The translations under genes and the position numbers were made by a program. The notes under the pieces were generated by a model. It did no database searches. It was not told the DNA's origin and worked only from the letters and a program-made list of their open reading frames with translations. From NCBI RefSeq assembly GCF_013407185.1, contig NZ_CP026995.1:124001-188000 (forward strand): a DNA stretch of 64,000 nucleotides. Reading direction: 5' to 3'. Of this stretch, positions 18,621 through 27,240 are shown piece by piece. Position 1 is the stretch's first letter. Each line of letters opens with the position of its first letter. The DNA is from Nitrosopumilus ureiphilus. GTDB taxonomy: Archaea > Thermoproteota > Nitrososphaeria > Nitrososphaerales > Nitrosopumilaceae.

Positions 18621-19151
18621 TCAGTGATCAATTTTCTTTATCACTCTTCCTGGATTTCCTACAACAACACAATAATCTGGTACATCTTTTGTTACTACAC
18701 TTCCAACAGAAATTATGCTATTTTCTCCAATAGTTACGCCAGCTGTAACTATTGAACCTGGAAATAACACTGCACCTGATTTTATTTTTACTTCTGCAAC
18801 TTTTCTAGGAAATTCACCATTTTTTAAAAATAAATTAGCAGCTGGATTGGTATGTGCAAAAACTATTACATTTGAACCAAAAGTAACATTATTTCCAATA
18901 CTCACTAAATGGGGATAAATCAAATCTAATTGGACATATGCAGAAAAATGACAATTTTTTCCAATTTTGACTCCTCTTAATCGTTGGATTTTTGCTGTGG
19001 TTTCTGAATGTGGACATGAATAAGCAATGGAATGCAATATCCACGAACGAAGAAATTTCATCTTCATTCTAAAATTGCCAAAAGTTCCACTATATCCATA
19101 ATATTCCATTAGTTCCTTTTCGTTAACTGAAGTAGGGTTCTCATCTTCCAT
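18621..19151 (-). CDS. Hexapeptide-repeat O-acyltransferase (WcaF/Maa-like)
   Basis: A 176-residue left-handed beta-helix protein with repeats such as IGKNCHFSAYVQL, IGNNVTFGSNVIV and IGENSIISVGSVVTKDVP. It ends in VVVGNPGRVIKKI, the standard tail of maltose/galactoside acetyltransferases and WcaF-type colanic acid acetyltransferases. It probably O-acetylates, or acylates, a sugar of the surface polymer using acyl-CoA. It is divergent from the FkbH operon with 89 bases between, so an acyl-ACP donor is possible but less usual for this subfamily. Confidence 0.77.
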   Translation of the reverse strand: MEDENPTSVNEKELMEYYGYSGTFGNFRMKMKFLRSWILHSIAYSCPHSETTAKIQRLRGVKIGKNCHFSAYVQLDLIYPHLVSIGNNVTFGSNVIVFAHTNPAANLFLKNGEFPRKVAEVKIKSGAVLFPGSIVTAGVTIGENSIISVGSVVTKDVPDYCVVVGNPGRVIKKIDH

Positions 19152-19240
19152 ATGCTTATTCTATTCAAGCTTAATTTTAAATCTAAACTTATCTGATTAT
19201 AATTACCGATAACTCAATCATAAACAACAAATACTAAAAA

Positions 19241-21007
19241 TTGAAATATCATTATATATTGGATGAAAAGAAATTATCGTACTATTTAACAAAAAGTAAA
19301 TCATTGGAAAATAATTTTGAAAAAAGTACTAGAATAGCAATTTTAAGTAGTTTTACTCTAAATGGAATAGAAGAAATTTTTAAAGTAAAATGTGCTGAGA
19401 AAAAAATTAATTGTGTAACTTATCTAGGTGGTTATAATCAATATAATCAAGAAATCTTAAATTCTGAAAGTAAACTTTATCAATTTAACCCTGATATTGC
19501 ATTTCTAATTTTAGATACTAGAAGTCTTTTAGGCGATTTGTGGTATTCTCCATATTCACTTGATGCAAAACAACGAAAAGAATTTATCGAAAAAAAATTT
19601 GAGGAAATAAAAAACTTAATTCAAACATTTATGAGTATATCAAAATCAAAACTTATTATTTCTAATTTCCCTATTCCAACAAAATCTAATTATGGAATTT
19701 TTGAGACAAAATCAAAATTTGGTTTTCAAAAAATGATTGCTACATTAAATGAATATTTACAAGATTTTATTTCAAATTTGGATCCTGTATACTTGTTTGA
19801 TATGAATGGTTTTGTAACTAGACATGGTGAAAATAATGTTTTTGATCCAAAACAGTTTCTTTTTGGAGATATCAAAATTTCTCTTGACTTTATTCCTCAT
19901 TTAACAAATGATTTGATTGGATATGTAATCGCAACTTTGGGTTTGGCTAAAAGATGTATTGTCTTAGATTTGGATAATACATTATGGGGTGGAATTGTTG
20001 GTGAAGATGGTTTTGATGAAATTAAATTAGGATCTGGACCTCCTGGAAATGCCTTTGTCGAATTTCAAAAATATCTATTGGGACTATATGATCGTGGAAT
20101 TCTACTTGCCATAAATAGTAAAAATAATCCAGATGATGCACTTGAAGTAATTGAAAAACATCCAGACATGATCCTTCGAAAAAAATATTTTGCATGTATG
20201 AAAATTAATTGGAATGATAAAGTATCAAATATGAAAGAAATTTCAGAAGAACTAAATTTTGGCCTTGAAAATTTTGTTTTTATTGATGATGATCCGATAA
20301 ATAGAGAATTTATGAAATCCAGCCTTCCACAAGTTTTAACTGTTGATCTCACCCCGGATCCTTCAAAACATGTAAAAATTTTAGAAGAAATGAATGATTT
20401 TAATGTCTTAAAAATAACTTATGAAGATTCTAAAAGAGGTTTGATGTATTCTCAACAAAAAGAAAGAAAAGATTTTGAAAAATTATCTTCCAATCTTCAA
20501 GATTTTCTTAAAAATATGGAATTAAAAGTAACTATAAAAAAAGCTGATAATTTCACTATTCCTAGAATTTCCCAATTGATTCTTAAAACTAATCAGTTTA
20601 ATCTAACTACAAAAAGATATTCATTAGAAGATATCCAAAAATTTTCTCAGGATGACAATATGTTGATTGGATGTGCTCAAGTTGAAGATAAATTTGGAGA
20701 TAATGGAATTGCTGGTGCATTTATTGTTCAAAAAAATGGGACAAAAGAATGGATATTAGACACTTTTCTTTTGAGTTGTAGAGTAATGGGACGTGAAATT
20801 GAAAAAAGTATCCTTGGATATATTGTTAAAACAGCAAAAGATTCTGGTGTAGAAAAAATCAAGGCAAATTTTATTCCAACACAAAAGAATAAACCTATTG
20901 AAAATTTCTTACCTGATTGTGGATTCAAAAAACAGGATAATTCCTGGATAATTTTATTAAATGAAACATTTCAAATACCTGATTTTATTACAGTTGAAGA
21001 AAAATAA
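19241..21007 (+). CDS. FkbH-like HAD-superfamily protein (acyl-ACP loading enzyme)
   Basis: 588 residues in three parts: an N-terminal SGNH-like domain (about 1-225), an FkbH-type HAD domain with VLDLDNTLWGGIVGEDG (DLDNT at 243-247) and FIDDDPINREFM, and a C-terminal GNAT-like domain (about 430-588, ISQLILKTNQFNLT). Characterised FkbH enzymes take 1,3-bisphosphoglycerate, remove the phosphate and load D-glyceryl onto an acyl carrier protein. The ACP is the next gene, overlapping by one base (TAATG). TTG start; a TATA-like GATTATAAT lies about 45 bases upstream. Such enzymes are familiar from bacteria; in an archaeon this one suggests transfer. Confidence 0.85.
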   Translation: MKYHYILDEKKLSYYLTKSKSLENNFEKSTRIAILSSFTLNGIEEIFKVKCAEKKINCVTYLGGYNQYNQEILNSESKLYQFNPDIAFLILDTRSLLGDLWYSPYSLDAKQRKEFIEKKFEEIKNLIQTFMSISKSKLIISNFPIPTKSNYGIFETKSKFGFQKMIATLNEYLQDFISNLDPVYLFDMNGFVTRHGENNVFDPKQFLFGDIKISLDFIPHLTNDLIGYVIATLGLAKRCIVLDLDNTLWGGIVGEDGFDEIKLGSGPPGNAFVEFQKYLLGLYDRGILLAINSKNNPDDALEVIEKHPDMILRKKYFACMKINWNDKVSNMKEISEELNFGLENFVFIDDDPINREFMKSSLPQVLTVDLTPDPSKHVKILEEMNDFNVLKITYEDSKRGLMYSQQKERKDFEKLSSNLQDFLKNMELKVTIKKADNFTIPRISQLILKTNQFNLTTKRYSLEDIQKFSQDDNMLIGCAQVEDKFGDNGIAGAFIVQKNGTKEWILDTFLLSCRVMGREIEKSILGYIVKTAKDSGVEKIKANFIPTQKNKPIENFLPDCGFKKQDNSWIILLNETFQIPDFITVEEK

Positions 21008-21246
21008 TGTCTGAAAAACTTTATGGAATTATTGCAAAAGTTATGGATATACCCATCAATGAAATTAATGACAATTCAAGTCCAGAAACAATTCCTAGTT
21101 GGGATTCTTTTAATTCTTATATTTTGTTGGATGAATTAGAGACTGAATTTAAAACTGAATTTACAATTGATGAAGTTACGGAAACAAAAAATGTTTCCGA
21201 TATCAAAAAACATCTAAAGAATCATGGGATTATTTTATATGACTGA
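21007..21246 (+). CDS. Acyl carrier protein
   Basis: A 79-residue four-helix ACP with the phosphopantetheine attachment site WDSFNSY (Ser34). The DSF variant is common in ACPs paired with FkbH. The protein is acidic (ELETEFKTEFTIDEVTE after the site). Its start overlaps the FkbH stop (TAATG) and its end overlaps the MaoC-like gene. Archaea generally lack fatty-acid-synthase ACPs, so this one is probably dedicated to a glycan acyl modification. The AcpS-type activating enzyme lies two genes downstream. Confidence 0.87.
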   Translation: MSEKLYGIIAKVMDIPINEINDNSSPETIPSWDSFNSYILLDELETEFKTEFTIDEVTETKNVSDIKKHLKNHGIILYD

Positions 21247-21667
21247 AATTCCATCTGAACATAATTTTGAAGATCTTTTTATAGGTCAAAAAATAACTTT
21301 TTCTCAAAAAATAAATGAATCAATATTAACTGACTTTGCAACAATCAGTGGAGATTTTAACCCTCTACATATGAATAAGGAATATGCTGCAAACACAAAT
21401 TTTGGAAAAAGAGTTTGTCATGGAATGCTTTTAGCCTCTTTTTTTTCACAACTTGTTGGAATGTATTTACCAGGAAAAAATTCATTATATTTTTCACAAT
21501 CATTGAATTTTAGAAATCCCTGTTATTTAGGAGATGAAATAGTTGTAGAAGGTGAGATTATTGAAAAAAAATCTGCCTTAAAATTAATTACTCTGAAAAC
21601 AACTATTCATAATAAAACTGGAAAATGCTTAATCGATGGAATAGCAAAAGTTATTGTGAGAGAATGA
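21239..21667 (+). CDS. MaoC-like (R)-specific hydratase/dehydratase
   Basis: 142 residues from the ATG at 21239 (another ATG at 21224 would add five residues and lengthen the overlap). It is a hot-dog-fold protein with the hydratase motif FATISGDFNPLHMN, where Asp and His are catalytic, followed by CHGML. MaoC enzymes hydrate enoyl-CoA/ACP or dehydrate the (R)-3-hydroxyacyl form. It overlaps the ACP gene by eight bases, so its substrate is probably the ACP-bound acyl group. Chain length and direction of reaction are unknown. Confidence 0.82.
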   Translation: MTEIPSEHNFEDLFIGQKITFSQKINESILTDFATISGDFNPLHMNKEYAANTNFGKRVCHGMLLASFFSQLVGMYLPGKNSLYFSQSLNFRNPCYLGDEIVVEGEIIEKKSALKLITLKTTIHNKTGKCLIDGIAKVIVRE

Positions 21668-21691
21668 TTTTCAAATTTTGATCAAAATAAT

Positions 21692-22048
21692 ATGATTGAA
21701 AATTTTGGTGTAGGAATTGATATAATAGATATAACACGATTTGAAAAAACATCTTTTTCAAAAAAACCAAATTTTTACAAGAAACTATTCCTTCCATCTG
21801 AAATCCAATACTGTTTAAAATTCAAAAAACCTGCAGAACATTTTGCTGGAAAATTTGCTATTAAAGAATCTCTAAAAAAATCAATTCTTGAGCCTATATC
21901 TTTTCTTGATATTGAAACTTACCATTCAAATACAAAACTAAAGATAAAACTTCTAAATGATTTAAATAAGAAATATACAGTTTTAGGTTCCATTAGCCAT
22001 GAAAAGAACTTTGCAATTGGTATTGTAATTTCTGAAAAACTAAATTAG
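21692..22048 (+). CDS. acpS: Holo-[acyl-carrier-protein] synthase
   Basis: 118 residues, the usual AcpS length. VGIDIIDITRFEK carries the metal-binding Asp (D10), FAGKFAIKESLKK the conserved Glu (E59), and SISHEKNFAIGIVI the C-terminal substrate loop. It transfers 4'-phosphopantetheine from CoA to the serine of the ACP encoded 450 bases upstream. A dedicated copy inside the operon suggests that the whole ACP module moved as a unit. It starts 24 bases after the MaoC-like gene and ends the operon 20 bases from a convergent gene. Confidence 0.88.
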   Translation: MIENFGVGIDIIDITRFEKTSFSKKPNFYKKLFLPSEIQYCLKFKKPAEHFAGKFAIKESLKKSILEPISFLDIETYHSNTKLKIKLLNDLNKKYTVLGSISHEKNFAIGIVISEKLN

Positions 22049-22068
22049 TTAACAAGACGTTTTAAAAT

Positions 22069-23640
22069 TTAATTTTTAATTTGAAATTTTGCAAATTTTT
22101 CATAATCAATTTTATACGCTTTTACGTGATATTGAAAGCCTTTTTCTGTAGAATCGTATTCTTTAATCAGATAAGGAAATTCTACTTCATTGTAAAAAAC
22201 ATCATTAAGAAACTCTAATTTGTTTTGTTTTCCATCAGTTACTATATGTGTTAATCCTTCGTCTTTGGAATTTTCTATATATTCAACTAATGTTGAAAAA
22301 CTGTTTGGGGAAATTTTCTTTATTTCAAATGATTGGTTATAACTAGTTTCTTTTGGTAATGGTATTTCAGGCCAATTATTTTCTAAATCTGCAACATGAA
22401 TGTATTTACTCTCTGGAACATAATGATTTATCCCACCTGCAATACTAACAATGTCTTTTGCAATCAAATATGATTCTTTTTCATGTTCATAATCTATTTT
22501 TTTGTAATCCAGAAAGATCAATGATGATAATAAGATGCCCGAAATTATTATAATGATGAATAAATTTTCTTTTTTAATTTTCTCACAAACTTTTTTAATT
22601 GTTAATGAAGACATTAAACAAAAGATTGGAAATATTATGTATAGATATCTTGTTTCTTCTATTCCCCTCCCATACAAATAAAATGCTGGAATCAACATTG
22701 TTAAACCAAATACAATAATTGTGACCATTTTATAATCTCTATTTTGAAACAACAAAAAAAACCCAATTGGAGCAAATAATACAAATGTTGGAATCAATAC
22801 CCACCCCAAAAATTTTACTAAGTTAATTATTCCTAAACTAACAAACAATACAAATCTGTTTTGTTCTAAATTTTCTCCATAAATTGGATCATCAGTATCT
22901 GGAATACCTTCAATAATGTGAGCTGAAACATAATTAATTCCTCCACTAAATATGGGACTAATGATTCCATCATCTCCTGTAGCTTCATACATTGCATATG
23001 TCATTGGAAAAATTGTTAGGAAAAATACTCCACTTAACAAAAACATTTTTTGAATAATTTTACCATCTTTTCTATATCTAGCAAAGAATATTGCCAAAAA
23101 TGGAATTAAAATCAAAAATCCTTCATAACGAATTATAGCAAATAAAGCCAATGTAATAAATGATAATAAAATTATTGTGAAGCGTTTACTTAAAAATAAA
23201 AACAATGAAAGTGTTCCAAGTAAAATATAGCTTGGTTCAACAATTCCTAATAATGAATTTGTAATTATTCTAGGATCAAATGCAAAAAATGCAGCACCTA
23301 TAATCGCAAATTTTTTATCAACAAATCTATTACATAAAAGATAAACAGGAATGATTGTTAAAACAGAAATTGTAATTGTTAAAAAACGTTGTAAATATGT
23401 AAATTCCAAGAAATTTTGTGAGTTGAATACTGAAAAGAATAATGAGAGAAAAACCGGCCATCCATTGTTTGTCAAGTCCCAGCCAATAGGTAATTGACCT
23501 TGTTGACTCACAACTACAGCATATGAAAAATAATCTATACTATCATAAATAATTGGTAAATCAAACGGAAAATAATACAGCCTAATTACTAATCCAATTA
23601 ATCCGATTACAGATAAGGAAAAAATTGGCTTGTTTATCAT
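22069..23640 (-). CDS. Integral membrane glycosyltransferase, GT-C/GT39-type
   Basis: 523 residues from the ATG at 23640 (a TTG lies seven codons earlier). About ten to twelve hydrophobic segments precede a C-terminal soluble domain (last 150 residues, outside-facing in this family). The first loop holds DSIDYFSYA, with acidic residues in the catalytic position of ArnT/PMT-like GT-C enzymes. They transfer a sugar from a polyprenyl phosphate outside the membrane. In a glycan island this could decorate the S-layer protein or the polymer. It stands alone on this strand. Confidence 0.75.
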   Translation of the reverse strand: MINKPIFSLSVIGLIGLVIRLYYFPFDLPIIYDSIDYFSYAVVVSQQGQLPIGWDLTNNGWPVFLSLFFSVFNSQNFLEFTYLQRFLTITISVLTIIPVYLLCNRFVDKKFAIIGAAFFAFDPRIITNSLLGIVEPSYILLGTLSLFLFLSKRFTIILLSFITLALFAIIRYEGFLILIPFLAIFFARYRKDGKIIQKMFLLSGVFFLTIFPMTYAMYEATGDDGIISPIFSGGINYVSAHIIEGIPDTDDPIYGENLEQNRFVLFVSLGIINLVKFLGWVLIPTFVLFAPIGFFLLFQNRDYKMVTIIVFGLTMLIPAFYLYGRGIEETRYLYIIFPIFCLMSSLTIKKVCEKIKKENLFIIIIISGILLSSLIFLDYKKIDYEHEKESYLIAKDIVSIAGGINHYVPESKYIHVADLENNWPEIPLPKETSYNQSFEIKKISPNSFSTLVEYIENSKDEGLTHIVTDGKQNKLEFLNDVFYNEVEFPYLIKEYDSTEKGFQYHVKAYKIDYEKFAKFQIKN

Positions 23641-23712
23641 TAATTTCAAAAAATAGTTCAATTTTGCTTTGTGATTCCTCTTGATTTTTTAAATGTGTCT
23701 CGACAATTTGAG

Positions 23713-24080
23713 TAGACCTCTGTTTTTAGTACCACTTTTTGCATAATTTTACGTAAAGTTACTTTCATTTATGTTTCATCCACCTCTATGATTCGCTTGA
23801 GAGAGCTTTCTTTTTGAAGGGATTTGTGACCATCATCTTTTGATATTTCATTAAGTGATGCTTTACCTGCTTCGATGAATTTTTTCACCCATTGATAAAA
23901 TGTTGCGGAAGATTCTGTGTTTTCTGCACAATTCAACAATACTGGTGTTTGTACTAATAATTCCATTACTATTTTTATCTTCTCTGAAAGGGTGAATTTA
24001 CTTATTCTCATAAGTGTAAACCCCCACAATATCATCTGAAAAGTGTATAATTACAAGTGGTCCTATTTTAGAGGGGTCTA
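23713..24080. mobile_element. Remnant of an insertion sequence with imperfect terminal inverted repeats
   Basis: The segment is bounded by imperfect inverted repeats: TAGACCTCTG...GTACCACTT at 23713-23737 and its relative, read in reverse complement, at 24055-24080 (roughly 16 of 25 positions alike with one base gapped). Between them lies only a short orfA-like gene; no catalytic DDE orf is present. A perfect palindrome GGTCTAGACC lies at the right edge. This looks like a deletion derivative of a transposon. Confidence 0.5.
23769..24011 (-). CDS. Helix-turn-helix transposase subunit (orfA-like) of an IS remnant
   Basis: About 80 residues from the ATG at 24011; an ATG at 24035 would add eight. 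FTLSEKIKIVMELL followed by ATFYQWVKKFIEAGKASL is the pattern of the HTH orfA of IS3-type elements, which binds the ends of the element. The partner carrying the DDE catalytic domain is missing on either side, so the gene is probably inactive for transposition. It sits between the GT-C gene and the flippase gene inside imperfect inverted repeats. Confidence 0.6.
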   Translation of the reverse strand: MRISKFTLSEKIKIVMELLVQTPVLLNCAENTESSATFYQWVKKFIEAGKASLNEISKDDGHKSLQKESSLKRIIEVDET

Positions 24081-24155
24081 GACCACAATATCTAATCCAA
24101 CCATCCTGAAATGAGTCTTCTATGATTTAATTATATCAAAGAAAATTAAAATTTA

Positions 24156-25316
24156 ATGAATAAAAAATTCTCAATTACAAATTTATATTCAAATTTTAAA
24201 GGTTTGTTTTCTATTGCTTTTGCAGATATTGTTACTGCATCTGTTTCTGCATTATTTTGGTTATATGTATCAACATTGATAAGTGTGGAATCTTATGGTG
24301 AACTTTTCTATCTACTTGCCATTGCAAATATGACATCATCTATTTCTTTAATAGGATCAAAACATACTTTGTTAGTTTGTATACCTAAAAATATAAAGTT
24401 AGATTCAGCATTATTTTTACTAGTATTTGTTATTAGTGCTATTTCATCATTGGTATTATTACTATTAACTTCAAATATTGAATTGAGTATCTATATTTTG
24501 GGATCTGCTGTCTTTGGATTGGGATTAACTCATCTTCTTGGAAAAAAATCTTATACAGATTATGTAAAGTATTTATTTACTCAAAAAATTTCTATGGTTT
24601 TACTATCACTAATATTAAATGATTTGATGGGAATAAATGGAATAATTTTAGGAATATCTGTTTCATTTTTTATATACATTCCATTAATAATTAAAACATT
24701 CAAAATAAATAAAATTGATTTTTCTTTATTGCGATCTAATTTTCAATTTTTAATGTATTCTTATTTTATTGAGCTGATTTCAGTATCAGGCAAACATATT
24801 GATAAATTTGTTATTGTTCCACTATTAGGACTTACTATAATGGGAAACTATCAACTGGGAATTCAATTCATTGGCCTATTCCAACTATTCCCTTTAATTC
24901 TTCTAAAATACACTATTCCTATTGATGCAATTAAAAACTCTAATAAAAATTTGAAGATTGCTATGATCTTATTCTCATCTTGTTTAACTATCTTAATTAT
25001 TTTTTTAACTCCTGTATTGATTCCATTGTTTTTTCAAAAATTTATTTACGTGGTAAATATAATTCAAATATTAAGTTTTTCACTTGTTCCTTTTACAATA
25101 TCAACAATTTATGTATCAAAGTTTTATGCAAATAAAAATTCAAAAATAGTTTCAATTAGTAATCTGATATTTGTTTTAAGTTTTGTTTTATTTGTAATTA
25201 TTTTTTATACTATTTTAGATGTGATTGGAATGTCTATCATCTATGTCGTATCCAGTATTTTTGCTGTATTATTTTATTTCATAGTAGATTTAAGAAATAA
25301 AATTTTAAAATCTTAA
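24156..25316 (+). CDS. Polysaccharide flippase-like membrane protein (Wzx/MATE fold)
   Basis: 386 residues with about ten to twelve hydrophobic helices and few charged loops. The N-terminal pattern FSIAFADIVTASVSALFWLYVS and the YGELFYLLAIA segment are those of polysaccharide export 'Wzx' proteins. Bacterial Wzx has about 420-480 residues and 12 helices, so this one is slightly short. It would flip a polyprenyl-linked repeat unit across the membrane. It is the only flippase recognised in the window, which makes it a likely exporter for the whole island. Confidence 0.75.
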   Translation: MNKKFSITNLYSNFKGLFSIAFADIVTASVSALFWLYVSTLISVESYGELFYLLAIANMTSSISLIGSKHTLLVCIPKNIKLDSALFLLVFVISAISSLVLLLLTSNIELSIYILGSAVFGLGLTHLLGKKSYTDYVKYLFTQKISMVLLSLILNDLMGINGIILGISVSFFIYIPLIIKTFKINKIDFSLLRSNFQFLMYSYFIELISVSGKHIDKFVIVPLLGLTIMGNYQLGIQFIGLFQLFPLILLKYTIPIDAIKNSNKNLKIAMILFSSCLTILIIFLTPVLIPLFFQKFIYVVNIIQILSFSLVPFTISTIYVSKFYANKNSKIVSISNLIFVLSFVLFVIIFYTILDVIGMSIIYVVSSIFAVLFYFIVDLRNKILKS

Positions 25317-25342
25317 CAATATTATATATTAAAATTAAATAT

Positions 25343-26284
25343 TTAGTATTTATTTCCTAAATCTTCTTCAAAATAAATTTTTTTACGATCTTTCTTGAAA
25401 AGGAACTTTATTGTATCTAACAAAAGTATCTGTGGACCACTTGAACCAAGTTTGATAAAATAACCAATATTTTGCAAAAAAACTTTTTTCCCTAAATTTT
25501 GTATACACCATTTTTGAAATGGTATTCTATTTATCAATATTTCATGAAATTTTACTTTTTTGTTAATTAGAAGTTCGATACTATTAGTATTTGATACTCC
25601 ACCTTGACCTCGATAAAGTAGTGTTTCATCAAAAACATGTAAATTTCCATATTTCAAAATTTTTAAAATTGATATGGCATCCCAAGGATGTATTGTATGA
25701 TTAATGGATTTTTTTAATATATTAGTGCGAAATAATGAATAAATACATGCAGGATATCTTGATGATTTCAAACAATTTTTTATTCTATCCTCATATTTTG
25801 AACCATTTGTACTATAGCATTCCAAAGAGAGAAAATGCCGCCTTATTTTTTTGTATGTTTTTCTAATAAATTTCTCGTTTTTATTAACTACCCAAAAATC
25901 TCCAATAAAATTGGTTTGACCAATACTTCCCACAACATCTTTTTTTGAATCAAGAATTCCGATATTTTTCTCTAAAAATTTTTTATCCCAAAAATCATCA
26001 TGCGCAATCCAAACAAAATATTTTGAATTAGTAATATCCAGAAGAAAACGGAAATTCTTTAAAGGGCCCAAATTATTCTTTTGTCTAATATATCTAATTC
26101 TTTTATCTTTCTTTTCATATTCTTCACAAATAATCTGTGTTGAATCAGTTGAAGCATTATCTGAAATTATTACAATAAACTCTTTAAAAGTTTGGGAAAG
26201 AATTGATTCGATAGCGCGACCTATTGTTTTCTCTCCATTAAATACGGGTAGGCCAATACTTACTTTTAGAACATCTTTAGTCAA
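25343..26284 (-). CDS. GT2 family glycosyltransferase
   Basis: 313 residues, TTG start. VSIGLPVFNGEKTIGRAIES, IISDNASTD and WIAHDDFWD (the metal-binding DXD equivalent) define a GT-A family 2 enzyme. No membrane helix is evident. It begins two bases after the E1-beta-like gene on the same strand, so it is the last member of a run that goes SDR, E1 alpha, E1 beta, GT2. It may transfer the unusual sugar made by that run, which is inference from gene order. Confidence 0.83.
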   Translation of the reverse strand: MTKDVLKVSIGLPVFNGEKTIGRAIESILSQTFKEFIVIISDNASTDSTQIICEEYEKKDKRIRYIRQKNNLGPLKNFRFLLDITNSKYFVWIAHDDFWDKKFLEKNIGILDSKKDVVGSIGQTNFIGDFWVVNKNEKFIRKTYKKIRRHFLSLECYSTNGSKYEDRIKNCLKSSRYPACIYSLFRTNILKKSINHTIHPWDAISILKILKYGNLHVFDETLLYRGQGGVSNTNSIELLINKKVKFHEILINRIPFQKWCIQNLGKKVFLQNIGYFIKLGSSGPQILLLDTIKFLFKKDRKKIYFEEDLGNKY

Positions 26285-26286
26285 AT

Positions 26287-27240
26287 CTAATATTTTTGTT
26301 TATTCTTCCATTCCATTACAATTTCCTTATAATTTATTTTCATTATGTCTTCATTTGGATAAAGCCATTCATCATTGATCTCTTTTTTCAAAATTCTTTT
26401 TGACTCTAAATTGCCATCCAAAACTAAATCAACAATTAATGAATTTGCTGCTATGTTGAAACTATTACTATCATCTAGAATAATTATATTTTTAGTATTT
26501 TTAACATCTTCGTAAATTTTCTTCCAATTTGTCTTAATAGGTGAATTTATGTTGAACAAGCTAGCATTAATTCCGTTATTCTTAAACTCTAAAAATAATT
26601 TATTTGCTTGAGGAAATGAAAAATTAAACGAAACAATTGTTATATCGTTCCCCTTTTCATATTGAAAAACTGTTTTCTCATCATTAATGAATAAAATTTG
26701 TTTAGGTTCAATTATATCTTCTTTGAATAATCTTTGACTTATTGTTATAATTCTAAATCCTGGTTCTATCAACTTTGATTTTAAAATTTCATCAGCATCT
26801 ATTTTATTAGTAATACAATAACCCGGTATACGTGCTATGGAACAAAATTCTGCAAAATTATTAAGACTAGATTGAGGACCTTGATATCCATTATCTACAG
26901 TAATTGGAAAAATTGTAAAAGATGCATCTTTTCCTAATTTCAAACTACGTATGATATTAAAAGTATTTACTAGATGATCTATGCCTAACAATAAAAAATC
27001 TAATTGTTTCATAAAGAATATTGAGGAAATATCATTAATCATCATTCCAAATCCAAATCCACATAAGGAATTTTCAGAATTTGTTGAATTAATAATTCGT
27101 CCACTTTTTGGTATTGATAAACCTCGAGTCATGCCACCAATACACGATCCTGCTGAAACATTTTGCCCAAATATTACTAATTGTTCATGTTTTGACACTT
27201 CTTCTCGAAGTAGATTATTTATTAATTCAATATACTTCAT
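26287..27240 (-). CDS. E1-beta-like subunit of a thiamine-diphosphate enzyme
   Basis: 317 residues, matching the transketolase-pyrimidine plus C-terminal domains of 2-oxoacid dehydrogenase E1 beta subunits. NSENSLCGFGFGMMI carries the Glu (E56) that activates the thiamine ring; MKQLDFLLLGIDHLVN and NGYQGPQSSLNN match the family's conserved middle. It overlaps the alpha gene by four bases (ATGA). No lipoyl E2 or E3 gene is nearby, which argues against an ordinary dehydrogenase complex and suggests a stand-alone C-C bond-forming or decarboxylating enzyme in sugar synthesis. Confidence 0.77.
   Translation of the reverse strand: MKYIELINNLLREEVSKHEQLVIFGQNVSAGSCIGGMTRGLSIPKSGRIINSTNSENSLCGFGFGMMINDISSIFFMKQLDFLLLGIDHLVNTFNIIRSLKLGKDASFTIFPITVDNGYQGPQSSLNNFAEFCSIARIPGYCITNKIDADEILKSKLIEPGFRIITISQRLFKEDIIEPKQILFINDEKTVFQYEKGNDITIVSFNFSFPQANKLFLEFKNNGINASLFNINSPIKTNWKKIYEDVKNTKNIIILDDSNSFNIAANSLIVDLVLDGNLESKRILKKEINDEWLYPNEDIMKINYKEIVMEWKNKQKY

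Noticed and set aside
24075-24084. Perfect palindrome GGTCTAGACC as a regulator site
   Set aside because: It lies at the edge of an IS remnant and has no relation to a promoter; more simply part of the element's end.
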